From the NCBI GenBank assembly GCA_905236255.1, contig CAJOPK010000015.1, forward strand, positions 1-5,482: DNA of 5,482 bases, in the 5' to 3' direction. Every line of letters begins with the position of its first letter. Within the stretch, counting starts at the first letter, position 1. This document shows positions 1-5,440 of this stretch, one piece after another. This DNA is from an uncultured Selenomonadaceae bacterium (lineage in GTDB: Bacteria; Bacillota; Negativicutes; Selenomonadales; Selenomonadaceae). The position numbers were made by a program, and so were the translations under genes. Under the pieces are notes generated by a model, which was not told where the DNA came from, did not search any database, and was given only the letters and a program-made list of their open reading frames with translations.

Positions 1-1
1 C

Positions 2-61
2 GAAGAATCGGAAAGACTTGACCGGTATTTAAAAAGATTGGAAAAAATGTACTCAATTTGA
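2..61 (+). CDS. C-terminal end of an unidentified protein (partial)
   Basis: Frame 2 is open from the left edge and ends at TGA (59-61). It encodes the 19 residues EESERLDRYLKRLEKMYSI. The piece is rich in Glu, Lys and Arg with Leu/Tyr spaced like an amphipathic helix, so it probably forms the C-terminal helix of a longer protein. The stop is followed within about 12 nt by a strong terminator hairpin, which is what makes this reading frame credible. The body of the gene is outside the window, so neither family nor function can be assigned. Confidence 0.6.
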   Translation, partial: EESERLDRYLKRLEKMYSI

Positions 62-72
62 AATTCACAATA

Positions 73-121
73 AAAAATTTCGGACGACGTAAAATCTTGT
101 TCGCCCGAAATTTTTATTTTT
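73..121. terminator. Bidirectional intrinsic terminator between convergent genes
   Basis: An 11-bp perfect stem (73-83 AAAAATTTCGG pairs with 105-115 CCGAAATTTTT) is extended inward by an A/C mismatch and three more pairs (85-87 with 101-103). The loop is about 13 nt. On the plus strand the stem runs into a T-rich tract (111-121); on the minus strand it runs into a second T-tract. It sits between the plus-strand stop at 61 and the minus-strand stop at 139, so it can end both transcripts. Confidence 0.85.
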
Positions 122-138
122 GGTGACTGTATTTCCGT

Positions 139-435
139 TTACCAAGTTATTCGCAGGTAATACTTATATCCGGAATGTCCTCCGGTTCTTCTGTCAAACC
201 CGACGCCGATCCTTGCCGCATTGACCTTGTAGCCGTATCCTTCAATGACCTGCTTGACGCGATACAAAAGCGTATTCCTGTGTGTGTATTCAAAATAATC
301 GGATTCGGAAATTTCAATCTGAACGTGGCGATCTCCTCTTTGTGCCGCCCGTTCTATAACTTCGCTGAATTTATTGTCAACGTAATCGTGCAAATAATCC
401 GACGTTACACTCTGCAATTCATTCGCCTTACGCAT
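139..435 (-). CDS. Small orphan protein of unknown function (98 aa)
   Basis: I do not recognise a named family. The start is placed at the ATG at 433-435. It has AAGGAAAG (443-450) 7 nt upstream and a plausible promoter just beyond. An in-frame TTG at 451-453 would add six residues but lies at or before the predicted transcript start. The protein has a helical N-terminal half (about residues 3-34, with the charged stretch SEVIERAAQRGD), then alternating beta-type segments (HVQIEIS, 37-43), a Tyr/Phe cluster (47-50), a helix (54-66), and GYGYKVNAARIGVGF followed by a Tyr-rich end YKYYLRITW. This order (helix, then a 'GYxV' strand, ending in an aromatic 'xIxW' strand) resembles small proteins common in phages and mobile elements of Firmicutes; that is an impression of fold only. 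There is no signal peptide, membrane segment or cysteine. It stands alone between two terminators with its own promoter. Confidence that it is a real gene is fairly high; its function is unknown. Confidence 0.75.
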   Translation of the reverse strand: MRKANELQSVTSDYLHDYVDNKFSEVIERAAQRGDRHVQIEISESDYFEYTHRNTLLYRVKQVIEGYGYKVNAARIGVGFDRRTGGHSGYKYYLRITW

Positions 436-442
436 CGTAAAT

Positions 443-450
443 CTTTCCTT
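443..450 (-). promoter_or_regulatory. Ribosome binding site that sets the start of the 98-aa gene
   Basis: AAGGAAAG on the minus strand lies 7 nt before the ATG at 435. The alternative TTG at 453 lies upstream of this site and has no comparable purine-rich site of its own, so the ATG is preferred. Confidence 0.7.
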
Positions 451-456
451 CAAAAA

Positions 457-484
457 ATCGTATCAAATCCCGCTTTATCGTCAA
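457..484 (-). promoter_or_regulatory. Predicted sigma-70/A promoter of the 98-aa gene
   Basis: On the minus strand, TTGACG (479-484, 5 of 6 consensus) is followed after 16 nt by TACGAT (457-462, 4 of 6). A TGA directly before the -10 supplies an extended -10 (TGn) element. Transcription would start around 449-451, just at the Shine-Dalgarno, giving a very short leader. Beyond it (485-536) I see only AT-rich sequence with a 16-nt imperfect palindrome (513-528). Confidence 0.55.
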
Positions 485-536
485 AACCGTAACCGGGATA
501 CATTTTAACCGAGCGAAAAATTTTTTGCAACATTTG

Positions 537-580
537 AAAAAAAGAGATTGACGAAAATTTTTTCGCCAATCCCTTTTTTT
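537..580 (-). terminator. Rho-independent terminator of the efflux operon
   Basis: It lies 20 nt after the permease stop. The stem is 20 bp (537-556 with 561-580) with a 4-nt loop. On the minus-strand RNA every position pairs, two of them as G-U wobbles (551/566 and 545/572); on the plus-strand RNA those two become A/C mismatches. The stem therefore favours the direction of the operon. It ends in a run of seven U (543 down to 537). No gene follows on this strand before the next promoter. Confidence 0.9.
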
Positions 581-599
581 ATGAAGTTCAATTTTATTT

Positions 600-3500
600 T
601 TACATATAATCGATCGAGGAGCGTTGACGTTCCTGTTTCATGAATCCGAGTTTCTTTGCAACCCATTCCGTTACGACGAACAGAACCGGAATTACTATTA
701 CACCCAAAATCGTGGCAAAGAACATTCCTCCGACAACCGCAACCCCCATGCCGTTACGAGCGGCAGATCCCGCGCCGGTTGCCACAGCCAAGGGCAAGCA
801 ACCGATTATAAACGCAAAGGAAGTCATCAAAATCGGGCGCAAGCGCAAACCCGCCGCCTCACAAGCCGCCTGATTTACGTCCATGCCTCTGTCAACGCGG
901 ACTTTTGCAAATTCGACAATCAGAATCGCATTTTTCGCAGCCAGACCGATTATCATAATGATACCGATCTGCATATAAACGCTGTCCTGAAGTCCGGCAT
1001 TGTGATGCCCCATCATGTCCTCAATTATACTCAGCCAATATTCCGAAAATACCGCGCCGAATATTCCCGTCGGAACGGTAAGCAGGACCGAGAAAGGTAC
1101 GCTCCAACTTTCATAAAGTGCGGCAAGACACAGGAATACAAACACCAGCGACAATGCCAAAATTTGACCGGTTGAACTTGCGGATTTTTTCTCTTCGCGA
1201 CTTTGACCCGACCATTCGATATTAAATCCGGTACCGGCTTCAGCCTTTGCAACTTCTTCAATCGCAATCAACGCCTGACCGGAACTGTAACCCGGAGCCG
1301 CGTTTCCCTGAATCGTTACGGCACGAGCCGCATTAAATCTTGAAATTTGCGTCGGGCCGGTACTTCTGTGCGGAGTGATTAAAGTATCAAGCGGAATAAG
1401 TTGATCGTCCGAACCTTTGACAAAAACAAATTTTGCCGATTCGGCTTCACCCCTGTAGAGAATATCCGACTGCAGCATAACTTTGTAAGTGCGCCCGAAT
1501 TGGTTGAAGTCGTTGACCTGCATTCCGCCGAAATTGACCTGCAAAGCATTGAAAACATCATCCAACGCAACGCCGAGATTTTTAATTTTCTCTCTGTCAA
1601 TGTCGTATTCGATTGTCGGTGAGGTTATGCTGTAAGTGGTGCGAACGCCTTGAAGTTCCGGGCGTTGATTTGCCGCCGCAACTATTCTGCCGGTAATTTC
1701 GTTTAACTCAACATCGGTATGACCGGACATATCCTGCAACTGCATGGAGAAACCGCCGACACTGCCCAAGCCCGGAAGTGCGGGCGGGTTAAATGCAATT
1801 ACGCGCGCTTCCGGCGTAACTCTTGCGCCGAGTTCAAACATCTTTGCTATGCCGGCATTGACGGAAGAACTTTCATCTCTCTTGTCCCAAGTTTCAAGTC
1901 CGCAGACAACCAAAGCCGCGCCGGGTTTTGCACCGAAAGAAAGAATGTCAAAACCGGTGACGGTCATGCAGGATCTCAAACCGGGCATTTCCTTCATTAC
2001 GGCGGCTCCGAGTTTGTCAACCGTTTCAACCGTATGATTCATTGAAGTTCCTTCCGGCAAACTTACCGAAGTCATGAAATACCCCTGATCTTCTTCCGGC
2101 ACGAATGTGGAAGGCAATTTCATATAGAAGAATACCATCAGACCGCTGACTATTACCAACAGCAGGAAAGAATATCTTGCAAAGTCGATAAACGAGGCAA
2201 CAATCCAAACGTACAGATTTTTTGTCAATTCAAATTTTTCATTGAACCATGCAAAAAATCTGTCAAAGATATGCAAGCCGGTCGATTCGCCGGACGCGTG
2301 CGGTTTTAAAATCATCGCGCAAAGTGCCGGCGTCAAAGTCAACGCGACAAATGCGGAAAGTGCCATTGAAATTGCGATCGTCAAGGCGAATTGTTTATAC
2401 AAAACGCCGGTCATTCCGCCCAAAAATGCAACCGGAACAAAAACCGCCGCCAAGACAAACGCTATCGCGACAACCGGTCCCTGAACTTCGTCCATGGCGC
2501 GCTCCGTTGCGTCAACCGGTGTCAATCCTTCTTCCATGTGCTTTTCGACGTTTTCTATAACGACTATTGCGTCATCGACGACCAAGCCTATTGCCAAAAC
2601 CATTGCAAAGAGCGTCAAAGTGTTTATCGAAAAGTTCAAAACTATAAACGCCGCAAAAGTTCCGATAAGGGATACCGGGACGGCAAGCAACGGAATCAAT
2701 GTTGCGCGCCAACTCTGCAAAAATACGAATATTACCAAAACGACCAACAGCAACGCCTCAATGAAAGTTTCGGAAACTTCATGAATTGAGGCGCGAATGT
2801 AATCCGTGCTGTCAAAAATCTGCTCAAAATAAAGTCCGGGCGGCAGATTCGGGCGTTGACGCTCCAAAATATCCTGAACCGATTTAACCGTTGTCATTGC
2901 GTTTGCATCGCTCGTAAGCTGAATACCGAAACCGACGGCCGGATAACCGTTGTATTTTGCAACGATATTGCTGGATTTTTCGCCGGTCACAACGCGCGCA
3001 ACGTCTTTAACTCTGACAAAAGTGCTGTCGCCGTTCGTCTTTAAAATAATATTTCCAAATTCTTCCGGAGTAGTGAGTCGTCCCTGAACTTTGCCGGTAT
3101 ACTGTTTTTCCTGTCCCTGAGCGACCGGCATGGATCCGATGTTACCCGCCGCCGCCTGAACATTTTGTTCGCGCAGGGCGGAAATGACATCATTTATCGT
3201 AAGGTTGACCGCCGCCAATTTATCCGGATTGAGCCAAATTCTCATGGAATAATCGGAACCGAAAATTTGAACGTCGCCGACACCGTTGACGCGCTTAATT
3301 TCGTCCATCAGATAAATATCGGCGTAATTCTTCATAAATGCGCGATCGTATCTTCCGTCCGGAGAATACATTGAAATCATGAGTGCCATTTCATTGGATG
3401 CTTTTTTTGTGGTAACGCCCTGAGTTTGAACATCGGAAGGCAAACTTGCATTTGCAATGGCGACGTTGTTTTGAACTTTAACCGAGTCCATATCGCCGTC

Positions 3501-3794
3501 CGTTCCCACTTCAAAGACAACGCTCAAACTGTAACGCCCGGTATCGTCGGAGTTTGAACTCATATAATCCATTCCCTGCGTACCGTTGACCTGTTGCTCT
3601 ATAACCTGCGCGACCGTTTCGTTGACGACCTGCGCGTTTGCGCCGGTGTAAGTCGTACTGACTGAAATTGTCGGCGGCGAAATTTGCGGATATTGCGCTA
3701 TCGGAAGTTGCAAAGCCGACAAAATTCCGATAAGGACAATCATTAAAGCAATAACTATTGCAAAAACGGGTCGGTGAATAAAAAACTTTGCCAC
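600..3794 (-). CDS. AcrB-type RND efflux permease, HAE1 family (1064 aa)
   Basis: Inner-membrane proton/drug antiporter that takes substrates from the periplasm or outer leaflet and, with an adaptor and an outer-membrane channel, pushes them out of the cell. It has the usual two-repeat layout: TM1 about 10-29, porter domain 30-335, TM2-6 about 340-495, TM7 about 540-558, second porter domain 560-870, TM8-12 about 876-1042. The proton-relay residues are intact: D407 and D408 (GLVVDDAIVVIENVE), K954 (AAKNAILIVEFAK), R984 and T991 (RPILMTS). The N-terminus FFIHRPVFA is the family signature. The length is slightly above AcrB (1049 aa), partly from about 12 extra residues near 918-938. The start is GTG (3792-3794), with AAGGAGG (3804-3810) 9 nt upstream, overlapping the adaptor stop; this implies translational coupling. 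Compared with AcrB as I remember it, F178 and F615 of the distal pocket are kept but several other Phe are replaced. No frameshift or truncation is seen. Family assignment is very secure; the substrate cannot be predicted, so no AcrB/MexB symbol is given. Confidence 0.97.
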   Translation of the reverse strand: MAKFFIHRPVFAIVIALMIVLIGILSALQLPIAQYPQISPPTISVSTTYTGANAQVVNETVAQVIEQQVNGTQGMDYMSSNSDDTGRYSLSVVFEVGTDGDMDSVKVQNNVAIANASLPSDVQTQGVTTKKASNEMALMISMYSPDGRYDRAFMKNYADIYLMDEIKRVNGVGDVQIFGSDYSMRIWLNPDKLAAVNLTINDVISALREQNVQAAAGNIGSMPVAQGQEKQYTGKVQGRLTTPEEFGNIILKTNGDSTFVRVKDVARVVTGEKSSNIVAKYNGYPAVGFGIQLTSDANAMTTVKSVQDILERQRPNLPPGLYFEQIFDSTDYIRASIHEVSETFIEALLLVVLVIFVFLQSWRATLIPLLAVPVSLIGTFAAFIVLNFSINTLTLFAMVLAIGLVVDDAIVVIENVEKHMEEGLTPVDATERAMDEVQGPVVAIAFVLAAVFVPVAFLGGMTGVLYKQFALTIAISMALSAFVALTLTPALCAMILKPHASGESTGLHIFDRFFAWFNEKFELTKNLYVWIVASFIDFARYSFLLLVIVSGLMVFFYMKLPSTFVPEEDQGYFMTSVSLPEGTSMNHTVETVDKLGAAVMKEMPGLRSCMTVTGFDILSFGAKPGAALVVCGLETWDKRDESSSVNAGIAKMFELGARVTPEARVIAFNPPALPGLGSVGGFSMQLQDMSGHTDVELNEITGRIVAAANQRPELQGVRTTYSITSPTIEYDIDREKIKNLGVALDDVFNALQVNFGGMQVNDFNQFGRTYKVMLQSDILYRGEAESAKFVFVKGSDDQLIPLDTLITPHRSTGPTQISRFNAARAVTIQGNAAPGYSSGQALIAIEEVAKAEAGTGFNIEWSGQSREEKKSASSTGQILALSLVFVFLCLAALYESWSVPFSVLLTVPTGIFGAVFSEYWLSIIEDMMGHHNAGLQDSVYMQIGIIMIIGLAAKNAILIVEFAKVRVDRGMDVNQAACEAAGLRLRPILMTSFAFIIGCLPLAVATGAGSAARNGMGVAVVGGMFFATILGVIVIPVLFVVTEWVAKKLGFMKQERQRSSIDYM

Positions 3795-3802
3795 TAAAGC
3801 CG

Positions 3803-3811
3803 ACCTCCTTA
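3803..3811 (-). promoter_or_regulatory. Ribosome binding site overlapping the adaptor stop codon
   Basis: The minus strand reads TAAGGAGGT, where TAA (3809-3811) is the adaptor stop and AAGGAGG is an almost perfect Shine-Dalgarno for the permease GTG, 9 nt away. Ribosomes finishing the adaptor would be placed directly at the permease start. This favours coupled synthesis of the two pump parts and supports the GTG start. Confidence 0.85.
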
Positions 3812-5002
3812 CTTCGCTCCGGAATCGGTGTTAAACTTGCTCGTAACGTTCGTAAGAGTAAAGCCCATTTCGCCGGCGGTGACTTTCTTTACATCCATTT
3901 CCAAGCCTTCGCGCAGATTGGTCAAGCCTTCGACGACAACGACATCTTTTGCGTCAAGTCCGGAATTTACGACATAATAGCTGCCTATTTGTTCGCCGAG
4001 TTCGACGTTTTTGGCAACGGATTTGTTGTCTTCGCCGACGGTCATTACAAATGCTTTACCCAAAAGCTGTTGAACGGCACGCTGGGGAACCAAAATCGCA
4101 TTGGGAATTGTTTCTCCGGCAAGTTTTACGCGGGCAAACATTCCCGGCAGAAGTATTCCTTCCGGATTCGGGAAAATCGCCTTGACCGTCAAAGAGCCGC
4201 TGTTGTTTGCAAGTTCCCTGTCCGTTTCGACAATTTTTCCGACAAGCGGATACTCTTTTCCGTCGGCAAGGGTAATGGTAACGTCAACGACGTTTCCGCT
4301 TTGTTGATTCACCTGCCGATTTACGAATTTCAGATAATCGGATTCACTCAAAGAAAATTGCGCGTAAATCGGATCGGGTGAACCGATCGTGACAAGCGTC
4401 GTATTTCCGGCGGTTACGAAAGTTCCGACCGCAACGTCATCAACACCGAGCTTGCCGGACATCGGAGCGAAAATCAAAGTATCGTCGAGATTTTCGCGTG
4501 CGGTTTTCAAAGTTGCCGCCTGAGCCGCCGCCGCCGCCTCATAAGATCTGACGGTTGCCGCCTGAGTCGTTACGACCTGTTCCGCAATTGCTTCTTCTTC
4601 CAAAAGTTTTTCGTCGCGCATCAGGTCGATTTTCGCATTGTTCAAATTTGCTTCGGCTTGCGCCAAATTTGCCTGCGCCTGAAGTACGGCCGATTCATAT
4701 TGACGCGAGTCGATTCTGTACAAAATTTGTCCGGCTTGCACGAATTGACCGCCCGTCACAAATTTTTCGATGACGTTTCCGTTGACTTTTGATTGAACTT
4801 TTACCGTATCCAATCCGACAAGTTGCCCCGCATATTCGCCGGTCAAAGGCGTATCGCGTTGAACCACTTGCATTGCTTTTACCTGTATCTTCGTCGGTTG
4901 AGCGGCTTTTTGCTCATCTTTGCCGCAACCGCCGAAAATTATCGAACTTACGGCCACCGCGACCGCCGCCGCCGTTAATTTCGTTTTCTTGGCAAAAAAC
5001 AC
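3809..5002 (-). CDS. Periplasmic adaptor of RND efflux pump (membrane fusion protein, AcrA/MexA type, lipoprotein)
   Basis: Bridges the RND permease to an outer-membrane channel. The N-terminus has lysines (5, 6, 8), a hydrophobic stretch (9-23) and a lipobox ending FGG-C26, so it should be cut and lipidated at C26 and anchored in the inner membrane. Domains follow the family order: lipoyl/barrel-sandwich halves (about 65-100 and 172-208, including VNGNVIEKFVTGGQFVQAGQILYRID and LIFAPMSGKLG), a coiled-coil hairpin of about 70 residues between them (101-171, rich in Ala, Gln and Glu), a beta-barrel (about 211-295, with LPGMFARVKL) and a membrane-proximal domain (about 298-375). About 20 extra residues form the C-terminal tail. 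The hairpin tip keeps R129 and L133, but the usual Ser is A140. The length (397 aa) is normal. The start is GTG (5000-5002), with GGGGGAG (5008-5014) 5 nt upstream; no other in-frame start would preserve the signal peptide. It is first in the operon, 14 nt before the permease. Confidence 0.96.
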   Translation of the reverse strand: MFFAKKTKLTAAAVAVAVSSIIFGGCGKDEQKAAQPTKIQVKAMQVVQRDTPLTGEYAGQLVGLDTVKVQSKVNGNVIEKFVTGGQFVQAGQILYRIDSRQYESAVLQAQANLAQAEANLNNAKIDLMRDEKLLEEEAIAEQVVTTQAATVRSYEAAAAAQAATLKTARENLDDTLIFAPMSGKLGVDDVAVGTFVTAGNTTLVTIGSPDPIYAQFSLSESDYLKFVNRQVNQQSGNVVDVTITLADGKEYPLVGKIVETDRELANNSGSLTVKAIFPNPEGILLPGMFARVKLAGETIPNAILVPQRAVQQLLGKAFVMTVGEDNKSVAKNVELGEQIGSYYVVNSGLDAKDVVVVEGLTNLREGLEMDVKKVTAGEMGFTLTNVTSKFNTDSGAK

Positions 5003-5007
5003 AACTA

Positions 5008-5014
5008 CTCCCCC
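5008..5014 (-). promoter_or_regulatory. Ribosome binding site of the adaptor gene
   Basis: GGGGGAG on the minus strand, 5 nt before the GTG at 5002 (the core GGGGG is about 7 nt away). It supports the GTG start, which in turn gives a complete lipoprotein signal peptide. Confidence 0.7.
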
Positions 5015-5039
5015 TTTTCAGTTTTAGACATGTGAACGA

Positions 5040-5068
5040 ATTTTATGTGTTTGTAATTTACTTGTCAA
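5040..5068 (-). promoter_or_regulatory. Near-consensus sigma-70/A promoter of the efflux operon
   Basis: On the minus strand a perfect -35 TTGACA (5063-5068) is followed by an ideal 17-nt spacer and TAAAAT (5040-5045, 5 of 6). Transcription should start near 5033, leaving a leader of about 30 nt before the GTG. A T-rich stretch lies just upstream of the -35 and could act as an UP element. The spacer contains the small odd palindrome GTAATTTAC (5053-5061), and ATGTG is repeated at 5030-5034 and 5045-5049 around the -10. Either could be part of an operator, but both are short. No regulator gene is next to it. Confidence 0.85.
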
Positions 5069-5084
5069 CTTAAAAATATGTCGC

Positions 5085-5132
5085 AAAAAAAAAGCCGAAC
5101 TCTTTTCGCGAAAACTAATCGGAGATTCCGGC
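5085..5132 (-). terminator. Intrinsic terminator of the YkgJ-type gene
   Basis: On the minus strand, GCCGGAA (5126-5132) pairs with TTCGGC (5094-5099) with one bulged G, around an inner perfect palindrome TTTTCGCGAAAA (5103-5114). It is followed directly by nine T (5093 down to 5085). An alternative lower stem uses CCGA (5119-5122) with TCGG. The left arm lies inside the last codons of the gene (stop at 5115-5117). The T-run ends about 16 nt before the -35 of the efflux promoter, so the two transcription units are separated. Confidence 0.75.
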
Positions 5133-5384
5133 GGATTTTTTTAGATCTTTACAGGCCTCGTAATTCATTTTTAAAAATTCTGCTTCCGTGTAAATACCGG
5201 AAAAATATTTTTCGTAAGCTGCGGCAACATTGCAAATTGTCGGGCGGATCGAATATATTTTGCAAAGATTTGTTTCAAGATCCAAATATTTGCAACTTCC
5301 GTCCGGCAACCGATAATCTTCCAAAAGCGGAACTTTTCCGATATTTTTGCAACAAAGACCGCAGGCATTACATCTGAAATTCAT
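5115..5384 (-). CDS. YkgJ-type cysteine-cluster protein (putative Zn/Fe-chelating, 89 aa)
   Basis: Small cytosolic protein with eight cysteines at 5, 8, 11, 12, 31, 41, 51 and 78. The opening CNACGLCC, then CKYLDLETNLCKIYSIRPTIC, is the pattern of the YkgJ/FliB-like 'CxxCxxCC' family (Pfam name: putative zinc- or iron-chelating domain). The family is thought to bind a metal or Fe-S cluster; its biochemical role is mostly unknown, though some longer relatives are linked to flagellin lysine methylation. At 89 residues this is a minimal, probably complete domain. The start must be ATG (5382-5384), because the codon just before it is TAG and there is no suitable later start. No Shine-Dalgarno lies at normal distance; the best one (AAAGGAGAG, 5441-5449) is about 58 nt away, across a GC-rich hairpin. 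It lies upstream of the efflux operon on the same strand, but its terminator and the pump's own promoter argue against a shared operon. Confidence 0.85.
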   Translation of the reverse strand: MNFRCNACGLCCKNIGKVPLLEDYRLPDGSCKYLDLETNLCKIYSIRPTICNVAAAYEKYFSGIYTEAEFLKMNYEACKDLKKSAGISD

Positions 5385-5390
5385 CTAATC

Positions 5391-5436
5391 GCGGCGCGGA
5401 TACTCCGCCCTCTATAGGTCGGGGAGGAAGCGCCGC
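5391..5436. repeat. GC-rich imperfect hairpin element upstream of the YkgJ-type gene
   Basis: The arms GCGGCGC (5391-5397) and GCGCCGC (5430-5436) are perfect 7-bp inverted repeats. Between them a second imperfect stem can form (5403-5406 CTCC with 5423-5426 GGAG, then 5409-5410 with 5417-5418, loop TCTATA). The stretch 5391-5437 is 34/47 G+C (72%), far above its surroundings, and does not encode protein. It resembles the terminal or omega-RNA-type hairpins that accompany IS200/IS605 tnpB genes, or a short MITE-like repeat; this is an impression from memory. It could also be a structured 5' UTR. Confidence 0.55.
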
Positions 5437-5440
5437 CTTT

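Noticed and set aside
451..453. TTG as the start of the small minus-strand gene (104 aa)
   Set aside because: It precedes the Shine-Dalgarno and lies at or upstream of the predicted transcript start; the ATG at 435 is better placed.
175..492. Plus-strand 105-codon open frame overlapping the 98-aa gene
   Set aside because: It has no ribosome binding site or promoter, while the minus-strand frame has both a Shine-Dalgarno and a promoter. The plus frame is probably the shadow, although the minus protein also lacks a known family.
513..528. 16-nt near-palindrome GCGAAAAATTTTTTGC as a possible operator or extra terminator
   Set aside because: It is mostly an A-tract meeting a T-tract with one mismatch and is easily produced by chance in AT-rich intergenic DNA. 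It is too far from the promoter at 457-484 to call it an operator.
624..1175. Plus-strand 183-codon open frame opposite the C-terminal part of the permease
   Set aside because: Antisense to strongly conserved transmembrane and relay motifs. The translation is rich in Arg, Asn, Tyr and Gln with no recognisable domain, as expected from reading codon-biased DNA backwards.
3788..4381. Plus-strand 197-codon open frame opposite the adaptor gene
   Set aside because: It lies entirely antisense to a well-supported adaptor, has low-complexity Phe/Gly/Asp content typical of a shadow frame, and has no Shine-Dalgarno or family resemblance.
4518..4545. GCC-repeat tract in the adaptor gene as a microsatellite
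   Set aside because: It encodes an alanine run in the coiled-coil hairpin, a normal feature of these adaptors, with only a few repeat units.
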